Source of the DNA: Bradyrhizobium sp. Ec3.3
GTDB taxonomy: Bacteria; Pseudomonadota; Alphaproteobacteria; Rhizobiales; Xanthobacteraceae
DNA length: 64,000 nucleotides
Assembly (NCBI RefSeq): GCF_000472925.1
Contig: NZ_AXAS01000036.1
Coordinates: 42,190 to 106,189 of the forward strand
Reading direction: 5' to 3'
Below are positions 14,461 through 23,028 of this stretch, in pieces. The stretch's first letter is position 1; each line of letters starts with the position of its first letter. The notes beneath the pieces were generated by a model, which saw nothing but the letters and a program-made list of their open reading frames with translations, did no database searches and was not told where the DNA came from. Position numbers and translations under genes: made by a program.

Positions 14461-16302
14461 TCACTTCCCCACCTCAAACGCCAGCAGCACGTTACCGGCG
14501 GTGCCGCTCCATTGGCCGTAACCAGAGTTGGTGTAGAGCATGCCGTCGACGATCACCGGGCCCGGGCCATCGATCGCACCTCCGAACGCCGGAACGCCAT
14601 TGACGGCCTTGTAGTCCCGCGAGGTGTCGAACTCCCAGAGCAGCTTTGCATCCGCCGTCGCATAGGCGCGCAAGTAACCGCTGACACCGCCGGAAAACAC
14701 GACGCCGGGAATGACGCTGATTGCCGCCGACAGCGCGGGGCTGCATTGCGGGCGCTCGCCGCAAGGCACCGGCGCCACCTCCGTCAAGACCTTGCCGCTC
14801 GCGAGATCGAGCGCGAACAGGCCGCCGCCTTGCGTGGAGTCCAGCCGCCGCGTGCCGTCGCGCAGGAAGCGCACGTCGGAGAGCGCGACATAGATGCGGT
14901 CCTGGTCTGCAGCCGAGCCCCATTCGGTGCCGCCGAGCGGGCCGCCCTTGCCGATCCGCGTCTGCCAGAGGATCTTGCCCTCGTTATCCGGATCGAGCGC
15001 ATGCACGACGCCGGACTTTTGGCCGATGACGATGACGCGCTTCCCGTCGTGCAAGGTCACCAGGATCGGCGACTGGCCGAAATCATGATCCGGCCCGTGA
15101 TCATCGGGACAATTGGTCTGGTTGGCACCGAAGCAGGCCACGACGAAGGCGTCCTTCGGCGACGCCTGCTGCTTCCAGAGCAGCCGTCCCGTCGCAAGCT
15201 CGAACGCAAGCACCGCATCGGCGGTCGCGGCTGGCGGGTTCGAATAGGAATTGCCTGTCGCGACATAGATCGCGTTGCGCTGCGTGTCGATCGTCGGCGC
15301 CGACCAGATGGCGGCCCCCGATGGGCCATAGAGCTGCGTGCCGCGCGCGTTCCTCGTCGTTGGATGCGGCACCTCGGGGATCGTGTTGGCCTTCCAGATC
15401 AGCTTGCCCGTCGCAGCCTCCAGCGCGACGAGGCTGCCGCGGAAGGTGCAGCATTCATAGCTCGGCTCCGATCCGGCCACCTCCTCCAGCGAGGAGACCG
15501 GCACATAGAGCACGCCGGAATGGAACACCACCCCGCCGGTGATCCGCGCGGCTGGATGCTCCTCCACGTTCACCTTCCAGATCAGCGCGCCGGTCAACGC
15601 GTTGACGGCATAGGCATTGGCGCGGCCATCGCCGAAGAAGACGGCGAACTGATCCGTGCCCGGGACCTGTCCGAAGCTGATCGACCCGCGAACCGCAAGG
15701 TCGCTCGCAAACGTCCACAGCGTGCAGCCGCTCTTCGCATCGAGTGCCCGCACCTTTCGATCGGGGCCACCGACGAACAACAGCCCGCCGACGACCGTCG
15801 GCTGCGCAAAGGAGAGCGTCGCGCCGGGAAATGCATACGCCCATTTCAACGTCAGGTGCGGCACCTGTTCTGCCGTCAACCCGGCCATCCCGGCCGGCTG
15901 GAAGCGGCTGTTGTTGAGATCGGCGCCCCAACCATTCCAGCGCGGCCCGTCGATGCTTTTCGGAAAGGCGGTGAAGGCTTGCGTGCAGTGGCCCGACGCG
16001 TCGGCGGCCGCAGCCGCGCTGCTCACGGCCGCTTTGCCGGTGACGAAGGATGCGATCGCCTTGCGCTCGTCATCGTTGCGCCCCCGCATCATCGCCGCCA
16101 TGCTGCCGGTGCTGAGCGCCGCCAGCACCTGCTCGAACGACATCGCCTGCATCGCGCTGCGAGGCGGCACCCGGCTCTGCGCTTCGCTGCTATCGTGGCA
16201 TTGCGCGCAATGTGCGGCATAGAGCGCGGCGCCATCCTGCTGCGCGATCGCAGGGGCGCCGCAAGAGATCAGCAACAAGGCCACGATCGCGTTCAGCTTC
16301 AT
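14461..16302 (-). CDS. periplasmic quinohaemoprotein, PVA-dehydrogenase-like (cytochrome c domain plus PQQ propeller)
   Basis: 613 residues from ATG 16302 (GGGGGGA upstream; TTG 16317 is an alternative). A signal peptide (LNAIVALLLISCGAPAIA-Q) leads into a c-type cytochrome domain with a haem site C32-A-Q-C35-H36. Residues about 110-610 form a PQQ-type beta-propeller, with repeats such as GSLVALEAATGKLIWKAN and LFALDLASGKVLTEV. A vicinal pair of cysteines (YECCTFRG) resembles the disulphide of quinoprotein alcohol dehydrogenases. The order haem domain then propeller is that of polyvinyl-alcohol dehydrogenase (cytochrome), which passes electrons to cytochrome c in the periplasm. True substrate unknown; the PVA name should be read as a family label. 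Confidence 0.82.
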   Translation of the reverse strand: MKLNAIVALLLISCGAPAIAQQDGAALYAAHCAQCHDSSEAQSRVPPRSAMQAMSFEQVLAALSTGSMAAMMRGRNDDERKAIASFVTGKAAVSSAAAAADASGHCTQAFTAFPKSIDGPRWNGWGADLNNSRFQPAGMAGLTAEQVPHLTLKWAYAFPGATLSFAQPTVVGGLLFVGGPDRKVRALDAKSGCTLWTFASDLAVRGSISFGQVPGTDQFAVFFGDGRANAYAVNALTGALIWKVNVEEHPAARITGGVVFHSGVLYVPVSSLEEVAGSEPSYECCTFRGSLVALEAATGKLIWKANTIPEVPHPTTRNARGTQLYGPSGAAIWSAPTIDTQRNAIYVATGNSYSNPPAATADAVLAFELATGRLLWKQQASPKDAFVVACFGANQTNCPDDHGPDHDFGQSPILVTLHDGKRVIVIGQKSGVVHALDPDNEGKILWQTRIGKGGPLGGTEWGSAADQDRIYVALSDVRFLRDGTRRLDSTQGGGLFALDLASGKVLTEVAPVPCGERPQCSPALSAAISVIPGVVFSGGVSGYLRAYATADAKLLWEFDTSRDYKAVNGVPAFGGAIDGPGPVIVDGMLYTNSGYGQWSGTAGNVLLAFEVGK

Positions 16303-16402
16303 CGTTCCCCCCGGCAAGAGCAGCGAAGCGAAATCCCGTCACGCAAGACGAAGTGTAGTGCGAAGCCGGTGGAGGATGCAACCGACGTTGCGGCGAGGCG
16401 CG

Positions 16403-17119
16403 TCACACAGCCTTCGCAATGTCTCCTGCCTCACCGGACAGATCGGCAAGCCGCCACAGCCCGAGGCTCTTGTCCCGCCAGCCGCCTTCGCTCTCCTCGC
16501 AACGCTCGTTGATCAGCTCCAGCGGCGCCGGCCAGGCGAACGGCGCCCGCTGGAGATTCAATGCGCGCCAGTCGCCATCCTCGCAGTCGAGGTTGTCCTG
16601 CCATTCCGGAAACGTGGTGGCCAGCAGGAAACGTGCACCGCTGGCGCGGAAACATCCCAGGGCGCGGGAGATGTTCTGAAAGCTCAGATGCACCAGGCAA
16701 TCCCTGCACAGAATGATGTCGGCCTGCGGCAGCTCATCTCGCGTAATGTCAGCGCTGATGAAACGGCCCAGCAGCTCGCCCTGCTCCACCCGCCGGCGGT
16801 TGCCTTCGATCAGAGACGGCACGATATCGACGCCGATATAGTCGACTTCGAGCCCGCATTTGCCGATCCAGCCGGCATCCCCGCAGGGCGCATCGAGCAG
16901 CGAACGCACGCCGAGGCGTCGGAGCAAAGGCGGCAGCGCTACCTTGATCGCGGCGGTGGCCGGGTCTTCGGAGCCGAGCCCCGACACCGAGGTCGAAGCG
17001 CCCCACAGATTGGTGCGGACGATGCGCTCGAACCGTCCGGCAAGATCGAGACCGGCAAAATTCTCGCGGTCGGCGAGGAAGTGCTGGTGAGCAAGCACGG
17101 GCGGACGATCGGGGATCAT
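16403..17119 (-). CDS. SAM-dependent methyltransferase-like protein
   Basis: 238 residues from ATG 17119 with GAGG eight bases upstream (TTG 17125 is possible). The Rossmann-fold SAM site is LLDAPCGDAGWIGK, followed by VDYIGVDIVPSLIEGN, DITRDELPQADIILCRD and LVHLSFQNISRAL. The N-terminal LWGASTSVSGLGSEDPATAA resembles the substrate-region opening of small class I methyltransferases acting on glycans or small molecules. No membrane segment. It lies between the quinohaemoprotein gene and a divergent dienelactone-hydrolase gene; no clear functional tie is seen. Confidence 0.8.
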   Translation of the reverse strand: MIPDRPPVLAHQHFLADRENFAGLDLAGRFERIVRTNLWGASTSVSGLGSEDPATAAIKVALPPLLRRLGVRSLLDAPCGDAGWIGKCGLEVDYIGVDIVPSLIEGNRRRVEQGELLGRFISADITRDELPQADIILCRDCLVHLSFQNISRALGCFRASGARFLLATTFPEWQDNLDCEDGDWRALNLQRAPFAWPAPLELINERCEESEGGWRDKSLGLWRLADLSGEAGDIAKAV

Positions 17120-17219
17120 CGGCAAGACCTCGAGAAAAATGTACGGTCAAATTTTCGTCGCGGGTGCACTATACAGGCGGCGCTTCCCGATCGGAATTCC
17201 GCTTGAAGAGAGCTGAGTG

Positions 17220-17951
17220 ATGATCACGCGACGAACCACCCTTGCAGGCCTGGCCTTGCTCTCGCTGTCGCCAGCGGCGCGCGCCGAGCCCGGCAACGAC
17301 GCCATGACGCGTTATGCCGCGGAGGTTTCCGGAAAACGCCCCGCAGTGATCCTGCTGCACGGCTCGCGTGGCATCGAGCTCAGGCGGCGCGCCTATGAGC
17401 GATATGCCGATGCGCTTTCGGCCAAGGGCATCGATGCCTATTTGCTCCGCTACATGACTGAGCACGACACGGCGACGCTCACGTCCAAGACCAGCACGAA
17501 GGCGAGCCGCGAGACTTTCGAGACGTAGCGGTTCGACGGCTGGTCGGACACGGTCTCCGCCACCGTGACAGCCATCCTGGGGCAGCCCGACAGCTCGGGG
17601 CGTATCGGCCTGCTCGGCTTTTCGCTCGGCGGCTTCATCGCCGCCAACACAGCCGCGCGCGACGAGCGCATCGCCGCGCTCGCCGTGCTCTATGGCGGCA
17701 TGCCCGATGCGATGGCCGGCAAAGTCAAGCACCTGCCGCCGACGATCGAATTGCACGGCGAAGCCGACCAGAACGTTTCGATCGCCAACGGACGGAAATT
17801 GATCGAGCTTGCGAAGTCCGTCGGTGCGGAGACCGAGTTCGTACCCTATCCCGGCAAGCCGCACGGCTTCGACTTCTCCGACACCGATCCGATGACCACC
17901 GATGCGATCGACCGCGTCAGCAGGTTCTTTCAGGCGCGGCTCGCCAGCTAG
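17220..17951 (+). pseudogene. Tat-exported dienelactone-hydrolase-family gene interrupted by an in-frame amber codon
   Basis: Codons run continuously in one frame from ATG 17220 to the TAG before 17951, except for TAG at 17526-17528 (codon 103). The parts on both sides fit one protein of 243 positions: a twin-arginine signal (TRRTTLAGLALLSLSPAA), AVILLHGSRGIELRRR, then after the stop the nucleophile IGLLGFSLGGF, the acid ELHGEADQN and the base KPHGFDF, all as in dienelactone hydrolases. Restoring CAG (one transition) would repair it. As written, translation would stop after 102 residues without the nucleophile. It may be a recent pseudogene or a sequencing error. Confidence 0.8.
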
Positions 17952-17965
17952 ATGACACAGCGCGA

Positions 17966-18682
17966 TCAAGCCGGCTTCTGCCACTCCATGATTTGGAAAT
18001 ACGGCACGCGGCGATGCATCGCGTTCCTTTCGGGATCCCCGCCCAGGGGCTGAGGCTCGCTGAACAGGCGCAACTGGAGGCCGTGATCGAGCAGCAGCGT
18101 CATGTATGTGCTCAGTGGACGGTGCCAGTTCTGGATCCGGATGCCGCGCCGGGCGACCCAGATCGCCCGCTCGTCCATGTAGTGATCGATCGGGAATCGC
18201 AAGGTGCCCTCGCCGTCGCTGATCCATCCATCCGGCTGGCCGGCGGTGTTGAAGCTCGTCAAATTGGCGATCAGGAGCGTGCCGCCTGGCCGCAGCGCCG
18301 CCACCATCTTCGCGATTCCCCTGCCGAGATCCGGTATATCGATCAGGCTGAGATAGCTGACCACCAGATCGAAGGACGCATCGACATCCATCGTTTCGGC
18401 GCGGCCGAGCCGATAATCGCCACGAGGGTCCAACTCGGCGCGCGCGAGCAGCGCCTCGGTCGGGTCGATGCCGGTGGTGGCGATGCCGGCGCGCTGCATG
18501 ATGCGGCAGAAGCGCCCCTCACCGCAGCCGACATCCAGCGCACGGTGGAAGCCGCGTCCCTCGATCCGAGCCCACATCGGCGCGTCCAGCACGAAGCGGC
18601 GGCCATAGTCGCCGTCGTCCCCCTGCTCCACGATCCATGCAGACGCGGAAGCGGCCCAGCCGTCGCTGACATCGTCGCTCAT
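17966..18682 (-). CDS. class I SAM-dependent methyltransferase
   Basis: 238 residues from ATG 18682. Motif I is HRALDVGCGEGRFCRIMQRA, motif II ATTGIDPTEALLARA, then AETMDVDASFDLVVSYLSL (motif IV region) and GGTLLIANLTSFNTAG. This is the UbiE/COQ5-like Methyltransf_11/25 layout. N-terminal SDDVSDGWAASASAWI resembles small-molecule methyltransferases. Acceptor unknown. It converges on the dienelactone-hydrolase pseudogene (15-base gap). Frames extending upstream to 18778 lack support. Confidence 0.88.
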   Translation of the reverse strand: MSDDVSDGWAASASAWIVEQGDDGDYGRRFVLDAPMWARIEGRGFHRALDVGCGEGRFCRIMQRAGIATTGIDPTEALLARAELDPRGDYRLGRAETMDVDASFDLVVSYLSLIDIPDLGRGIAKMVAALRPGGTLLIANLTSFNTAGQPDGWISDGEGTLRFPIDHYMDERAIWVARRGIRIQNWHRPLSTYMTLLLDHGLQLRLFSEPQPLGGDPERNAMHRRVPYFQIMEWQKPA

Positions 18683-18781
18683 GGCTTGACCTTCAGGAAT
18701 GGATGTTGGCCGCTTGCTTCGCGGAGCGGCCATTAACCACACGTTGGATCGAAGTTCAACATGAGCTAACATGCGCACCGC

Positions 18782-18895
18782 ATGCGCCCCTATTCCAACC
18801 AGGAGAGAGCCAAGATCACCGCTGGTGCGGTCGCGGCCGTCGTCGCGACGGGCATGCTGTTCGTGGTCGTGTTGGCTCTGCTGATTGCGCCATAA
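18782..18895 (+). CDS. 37-residue single-span membrane miniprotein
   Basis: An ATG at 18782 opens a 37-codon frame with a polar, basic N-terminus (RPYSNQERAKITAG) and one hydrophobic helix (AVVATGMLFVVVLALLIA) ending in P. This 'short cytoplasmic head plus one helix' layout is typical of small membrane proteins in alphaproteobacteria. It lies divergent from the methyltransferase and just before the chemoreceptor stop. No clear SD was seen. Function unknown. Confidence 0.5.
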   Translation: MRPYSNQERAKITAGAVAAVVATGMLFVVVLALLIAP

Positions 18896-18942
18896 GGTCT
18901 GCGGCGCCGGCGGCGCAAGGCCGCCGGATCACAAGAGCCCGA

Positions 18943-20640
18943 CTAACCGGCGCGCACCGTCGACAGGAATTTGCCGACTTCGAGCTTCAGCCGGTTGCTG
19001 TCGGTGGCCAGCATCTTCGCGGTCGAGAGCACCTGCGAGGAGGCCGAGCCGGTCTCAGCAGCGCCGCGCTGCACGTCGCTGATGTTCGTGGAAACCTGCT
19101 GGGTGCCGTGGGCGGCCTGCTGAACGTTGCGTGCGATCTCCTGCGTCGCGGCGCCCTGCTCTTCCACCGCCGCGGCTATCGTCGAGGAGACTTCCGACAG
19201 CCGCTCGATGGTCGCGGAGATCTCACGGATCGCCGTCACCGAATCCTGGGTGGCGGTCTGGATGCCGGAAATCTGCTGGCTGATCTCGCCGGTCGCCTTC
19301 GCGGTCTGCTCGGCCAGCGACTTGACCTCAGAGGCGACGACCGCAAAGCCGCGGCCGGCCTCGCCTGCGCGCGCGGCCTCGATGGTGGCGTTCAGCGCGA
19401 GCAGATTGGTCTGGCCGGCAATCGTGTTGATAAGCTCGACGACGTCGCCGATCCGCGTCGCCGCGGTCGAGAGCTGGCTGACCCGCTCGGTTGTCGAGCG
19501 CGCCTGGCCCACCGCATCGATCGCCATCCGCGCGGATTCCTGCACCTGGCGGCTGATCTCGTTGACCGAGGACGACAGCTCCTCGGTCGCGGTGGCGACC
19601 GACTGGACGTTGCCGGTGGCTTCACCCGAGGCCGCCACGACGACCGACGTCAGCTGCTGCGCGCGCTGCGCCGTGGTCGCGAGCGTGGAGGAGGACGCTT
19701 CGAGCTCGGTGGAGGCGGAGCCGACGGTGTCGATGATCTCGCCGACCGCGCGCTCGAAACCGTCAGCAAGGTTGAACATGTCCTGGCGGCGCTGCGCGGC
19801 GGCCTGCCGCTCGGCGTCCTCCTGCGCCTTCTTGAGCCGCTCGACCTCGAGCGCATTGGTCTTGAAGATCTCGACCGTCTTCGCCATCTCGCCGATCTCG
19901 TCGCGGCGATCCTTCTCGGTCACCTCGGTCGAAAGATCGTTCCGGGCCAATCCCTCCATCGCGAGCTTGAGCCGGGCAATCGGCTGCGACATCGCCTTGA
20001 GGCCGATGAAGAGCGCGATGACGACGCCGAGCAGCAGACCGGCGGCGCTGACGCCGATCACGGTCCTGATCGAGGCATGTGCCCCAAGGCCGATCTCCTC
20101 CTTGCGCTTGGTGACGAGCGCGCCGTTCTGAGCTACGAATCTCGCGATGTCGGCGAGCGCTGTATCCATCAGAGGATCGCACTCCTTGTGCGCGCGGTCG
20201 GCAGCCTTGGCATTCTCCTCCGACGTGCTCGCCCTGGCACCGGCTTCGAGCACCGGGTCGCACACGGCAAAGACGCCCTTCAACTTGTCGCCGATAGCGC
20301 GAAGTTCTCCGGCGTGGCCCACATCTTCCTTGATCGCTGCGTCGAGAAAGCCTGCGATCGGATCGCGGTTCTCGCGCGCCGTCTTCAAACGCCTTGCATT
20401 GCCCTCCTCGGTCGTCTCCGTCAGCGTCGCGTAAAGCGCCGCGTGATAGGTCTCCATCCGGCGTTGCGCGCGCGTGAGGTTGAGCGCCGCCGACTGTGCG
20501 TCCGACAACTCTGCATAGCCCTCCACCGTCGAGGAAAGCTGGACGGCACTGAATGCCGCTACGCCCAGGAGCGCACAGCCCAGCGCGGTAACGATCAGGC
20601 CGACCTTGAAGACAATCTTCAGATTATTCAAAAAGCTCAT
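18943..20640 (-). CDS. methyl-accepting chemotaxis protein
   Basis: 565 residues. Transmembrane helix 1 at about 10-33 (FKVGLIVTALGCALLGVAAF), a roughly 160-residue periplasmic helical sensor (LNLTRAQRRMETYHAALYAT, four-helix-bundle type), transmembrane helix 2 at about 193-214 (GVSAAGLLLGVVIALFIGLK), a HAMP linker (ARLKLAMEGLARNDLSTEVT), and a long signalling hairpin whose tip is NLLALNATIEAARAGEAGRG. It would signal through CheA/CheW. A cysteine in the sensor (AVCDPVL) and HKECD may be notable but have no known role. ATG 20640 is chosen because the first helix follows directly. The ligand is unknown and no che genes are in the window. Confidence 0.93.
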   Translation of the reverse strand: MSFLNNLKIVFKVGLIVTALGCALLGVAAFSAVQLSSTVEGYAELSDAQSAALNLTRAQRRMETYHAALYATLTETTEEGNARRLKTARENRDPIAGFLDAAIKEDVGHAGELRAIGDKLKGVFAVCDPVLEAGARASTSEENAKAADRAHKECDPLMDTALADIARFVAQNGALVTKRKEEIGLGAHASIRTVIGVSAAGLLLGVVIALFIGLKAMSQPIARLKLAMEGLARNDLSTEVTEKDRRDEIGEMAKTVEIFKTNALEVERLKKAQEDAERQAAAQRRQDMFNLADGFERAVGEIIDTVGSASTELEASSSTLATTAQRAQQLTSVVVAASGEATGNVQSVATATEELSSSVNEISRQVQESARMAIDAVGQARSTTERVSQLSTAATRIGDVVELINTIAGQTNLLALNATIEAARAGEAGRGFAVVASEVKSLAEQTAKATGEISQQISGIQTATQDSVTAIREISATIERLSEVSSTIAAAVEEQGAATQEIARNVQQAAHGTQQVSTNISDVQRGAAETGSASSQVLSTAKMLATDSNRLKLEVGKFLSTVRAG

Positions 20641-20794
20641 CGCAACTTGTCCGGTTAGAGCCAACGGCGTGGAACCCGGCAGGGAACCCGACCAATGGAA
20701 CCCAACGGACGTTAAAATTTGATACAATATGCCGCGCGTAAAATTACGGGAAAATAGCATTTGGCCCAAGCTTCGTAAGCTTCGTGTAAGCTTT

Positions 20795-21295
20795 CTATGG
20801 CTGCGGCGACATCGACCGGATCGTGCGCGACATGAAGGCGGTTCGTCCAAAACCCTTCCAGTCGGTGTGCTCGACGAGATCCCAGCCGAGCCGCTGATAG
20901 AACCCGGCAGCGCTGATCGTGTAGAGGAAGATCCGCGCAAAGCCGCGCAGGTGGGCCTGCGCCTCGATCGCGCGCACCAGAACGGCGCCGGCCCCATGCC
21001 GCCGATGCTCGGGCGTCACGAACAATCCTGCCAGCCACGGCGACACCTGGTGATTGGGCGCGATCTCGGAGGGCACCAGCAGGCAGGTGCCGACCGGCAC
21101 CGTGCCACGCTTGGCAATCAGCGCCACCTGCCGCGTCTGGTCCGCCGCGAAGCGATTGAGCGCGCGTCGCTCTTGCTCGACACTCGCCTCGAGCACCGAA
21201 AACGTCTCCGCGCGCCAGCGCGCGCAGATGTCGATCTCGGGCGTGTCGGGGTTGACGATGTAGGTCTCTATCTCGGCAATTTCCATCTCGGTCAT
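20795..21295 (-). CDS. GNAT-family N-acetyltransferase
   Basis: 166 residues from ATG 21295 (ATG 21286 possible). The acetyl-CoA site is WLAGLFVTPEHRRHGAGAVL (V-x-P-E-x-R-x-x-G-A/G), followed by FLYTISAAGFYQRLGWDLVE, the beta-5/alpha-4 signature of GNATs. VGTCLLVPSE gives the beta-4 strand. Cytoplasmic; acceptor substrate unknown. The frame continues upstream to 21433 without conserved content. Confidence 0.88.
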   Translation of the reverse strand: MTEMEIAEIETYIVNPDTPEIDICARWRAETFSVLEASVEQERRALNRFAADQTRQVALIAKRGTVPVGTCLLVPSEIAPNHQVSPWLAGLFVTPEHRRHGAGAVLVRAIEAQAHLRGFARIFLYTISAAGFYQRLGWDLVEHTDWKGFGRTAFMSRTIRSMSPQP

Positions 21296-21374
21296 GGCGC
21301 CGATAAGAGCCGAGGCCGTACGAACGCGCAAGCTGTGCGCGGACACAGCTACAGCCTGAGCGAGGGTGCCGTGC

Positions 21375-21539
21375 TCAGGTCGGGGATGCTTCCGTCCCCT
21401 CCTCGTGGCGGTCCTGCGCGCGCGCAAGCTCATCGGCGAATTTGAGCACGAGCCGCCGCTTGTCGGGCGGCAGGAGCAGAAAGGCGCGCACCAGACACAG
21501 GCCCTCGGCCTCTCCCGACCGTTCGTCCTTTGGTTTCAT
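21375..21539 (-). CDS. small hypothetical protein, about 54 residues
   Basis: From ATG 21539 the product is KPKDERSGEAEGLCLVRAFL followed by LLPPDKRRLVLKFADELAR and an acidic tail. 'LV-x-AF-L-x-LPPDKRRLVLKF-x-E-L' is a helix pattern seen at the C-termini of some Bradyrhizobium regulators and as stand-alone short proteins. TTG 21584 is an alternative start. No SD is apparent. Moderate to low certainty. Confidence 0.45.
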   Translation of the reverse strand: MKPKDERSGEAEGLCLVRAFLLLPPDKRRLVLKFADELARAQDRHEEGTEASPT

Positions 21540-21646
21540 TGCCGCAGTTTCGGGCGACCGGGAAAAATATGCAATCCCCTGCAAGCAGGCATGCCTTGAT
21601 TCGGAGCAGCCGGTTTGCTGGAATGGGCTGTGCGCAGAGGTGGACC

Positions 21647-22042
21647 ATGAAGTGGATCAGGGAACGCGATGCGCTGATCGCGCAGACATTGGCCTTTGTT
21701 CAATCCGTGACCGGGCGGAAGGAGGAGCAGCTTCCGACGGAGCCTGCTGCCGCACCCCCTCCGCTAGCCGTGGAGGTCACCTCCGTGGTGGTGATCGAAG
21801 AGGTCCGTGAGGCCGACCAGCCGCCGCAGGCGGCGCCCACGCCCCAGCCCTTCCAGGTCGCGCCGCCCAGAGGATCGGGCGATTTCCGCAGCGAAGTGCA
21901 GGCCAGGGTTGCCAACTTCCGCAAGCATCAGGAGCGTTTCGAGCGCGAGCGTGAGGAGTTTTGCCAGTCGACCCTCGCCAAGGTCAGGGACGCCATCCAC
22001 AATCCCCCGCCCCGGCCGCCAGCCGGAAGCTCAGGCCATTAG
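21647..22042 (+). CDS. hypothetical protein with Pro-rich linker and charged helical C-terminus
   Basis: 131 residues from ATG 21647 (agaggtgg upstream). A short N-terminal helix (KWIRERDALIAQTLAFVQSV), a Pro/Ala/Glu linker (TEPAAAPPPLAVEVTSVVVI), and a C-terminal charged helix (VANFRKHQERFEREREEFCQ) that may be a coiled coil, then a Pro-rich end. No signal peptide or catalytic motif. Known to me only as a type of Bradyrhizobium hypothetical protein. It ends one base beyond the stop of the convergent miniprotein at 22039. Confidence 0.65.
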   Translation: MKWIRERDALIAQTLAFVQSVTGRKEEQLPTEPAAAPPPLAVEVTSVVVIEEVREADQPPQAAPTPQPFQVAPPRGSGDFRSEVQARVANFRKHQERFEREREEFCQSTLAKVRDAIHNPPPRPPAGSSGH

Positions 22043-22146
22043 AGCCAGGACCAGACCAGCAGCAGATTGGCCGCGCAGGCGCCGATCAGCGCCAGCGTAA
22101 GCGGCAGGAGCATGTGCTCGCAGGAGGTTTTCAGGCCAGTCGTCAT
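22039..22146 (-). CDS. 35-residue membrane miniprotein, convergent overlap
   Basis: ATG 22146 opens 35 codons: a polar head (TTGLKTSCEHM) and one hydrophobic helix (LLPLTLALIGACAANLLLVW) ending SWL. Its stop overlaps the stop of the plus-strand 21647 gene by four bases (22039-22042). Three cysteines in 35 residues is unusual. No strong SD. Function unknown. Confidence 0.45.
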   Translation of the reverse strand: MTTGLKTSCEHMLLPLTLALIGACAANLLLVWSWL

Positions 22147-22332
22147 GGCCAGAAACATCCGCTGATTCCAGCCTGGGAGTCCCAGGGATTCTTTTTTTTG
22201 GGATTCAGGACTCGTTTACGACTCAAGGCCCGGTCGAAATGTTCACGGATCCGTGATCACGCGCCATCCGGTCAAGCCAGGCTGAAACCCTCAATCCGCT
22301 CGAGCGTTAAGGCCGTTCCGGAGGCAGGACCG

Positions 22333-22587
22333 ATGCCCTACGCATTGTTTTGCAACGACGCGCAACTCAGCAAGGCCTACCCAAGCGAGGCCGATGTCTG
22401 GAAAATTGCGCAGGAGAGCGGCCTGGTCGTGGATGTCGCCACCGACCAGGACAGGCCGGGGCCGCGCCGCGTCCTGGACAATGATTATGAGATCAAGCCG
22501 TGCCGCACTGATCCCGGCGAGGATCCTGCCAAGAACAAGGCAGACGCGGAGCGACAATCCAGGATGGAGCTGCAGTTCAATTCGTGA
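22333..22587 (+). CDS. small conserved hypothetical protein, 84 residues
   Basis: ATG 22333 follows GGAGGCAGG at a good distance. The protein reads PYALFCNDAQLSKAYPSEAD then VWKIAQESGLVVDV, followed by an acidic, Lys/Asp-rich tail (DPGEDPAKNKADAERQSRME). 'YALFC.DAQLSKAYP' followed by a short helix is a recurring small Bradyrhizobium family. No signal peptide or metal motif. Function unknown. Confidence 0.68.
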   Translation: MPYALFCNDAQLSKAYPSEADVWKIAQESGLVVDVATDQDRPGPRRVLDNDYEIKPCRTDPGEDPAKNKADAERQSRMELQFNS

Positions 22588-22596
22588 AGACGCGCT

Positions 22597-22836
22597 TCAG
22601 GGCGTTGCGATCGCCAGCGATGCCTGCTCGCCCGACAACACCACGCAGGCCTTGCGCCGATGCAGGCCGCGGATCGCGCCCGTGACCTTCAGCACCCGGC
22701 CGGGTCCGCAGGCGAAATCCTGCACGAAGGCCACCTCATAGGGCGCCAATACCAGCGGTTCGGATTTGAGGATCGTCTGTGCCGAGCACGGCAGCGTGAC
22801 GAATAACGAGATCACCACCGACGCCAAGATACGCAT
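22597..22836 (-). CDS. small exported protein, 79 residues
   Basis: From ATG 22836 there is a signal peptide (MRILASVVISLFVTLPCSAQ, cleaved near SAQ-T). The mature 58 residues (EPLVLAPYEVAFVQDFACGP, VLKVTGAIRGLHRRKACVVL) are beta-strand-like with two cysteines that could form a disulphide. ATG 22845 and the further upstream GTG/ATG at 22866 are alternatives. It converges on the 22333 gene with a nine-base gap. Function unknown. Confidence 0.65.
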   Translation of the reverse strand: MRILASVVISLFVTLPCSAQTILKSEPLVLAPYEVAFVQDFACGPGRVLKVTGAIRGLHRRKACVVLSGEQASLAIATP

Positions 22837-22969
22837 GTTCGTCATCTCACCCAGCCCGGCAACCACATAATAACGCGTTCCGGCGCGCGTGTTCCGTAAG
22901 TGGCAAAAATTATTTTTGCTTTACCGCAGGCCCATGACGCTGGTGAGACCACGCTGGTGAGACCAGCTT

Positions 22970-23001
22970 CCTAAAAAACAAAGGCCGGCAAAGCCGGCCT
23001 T
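22970..23001 (-). terminator. rho-independent terminator for the porin gene
   Basis: AAGGCCGGC (22981-22989) and GCCGGCCTT (22993-23001) form a perfect nine-base-pair stem with a three-base loop. On the minus strand it is followed by TGTTTTTTAG. It lies 28 bases beyond the porin stop. Confidence 0.9.
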
Positions 23002-23028
23002 CGCAGTCTGTCGTTTGCTGCCCGAGGA

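Noticed and set aside
14359..16512. 717-codon plus-strand frame
   Set aside because: It is the antisense shadow of the quinohaemoprotein gene; composition is Arg-rich with no domain.
18703..20658. 651-codon plus-strand frame
   Set aside because: Antisense shadow of the chemoreceptor gene (high GC gives long stop-free antisense frames).
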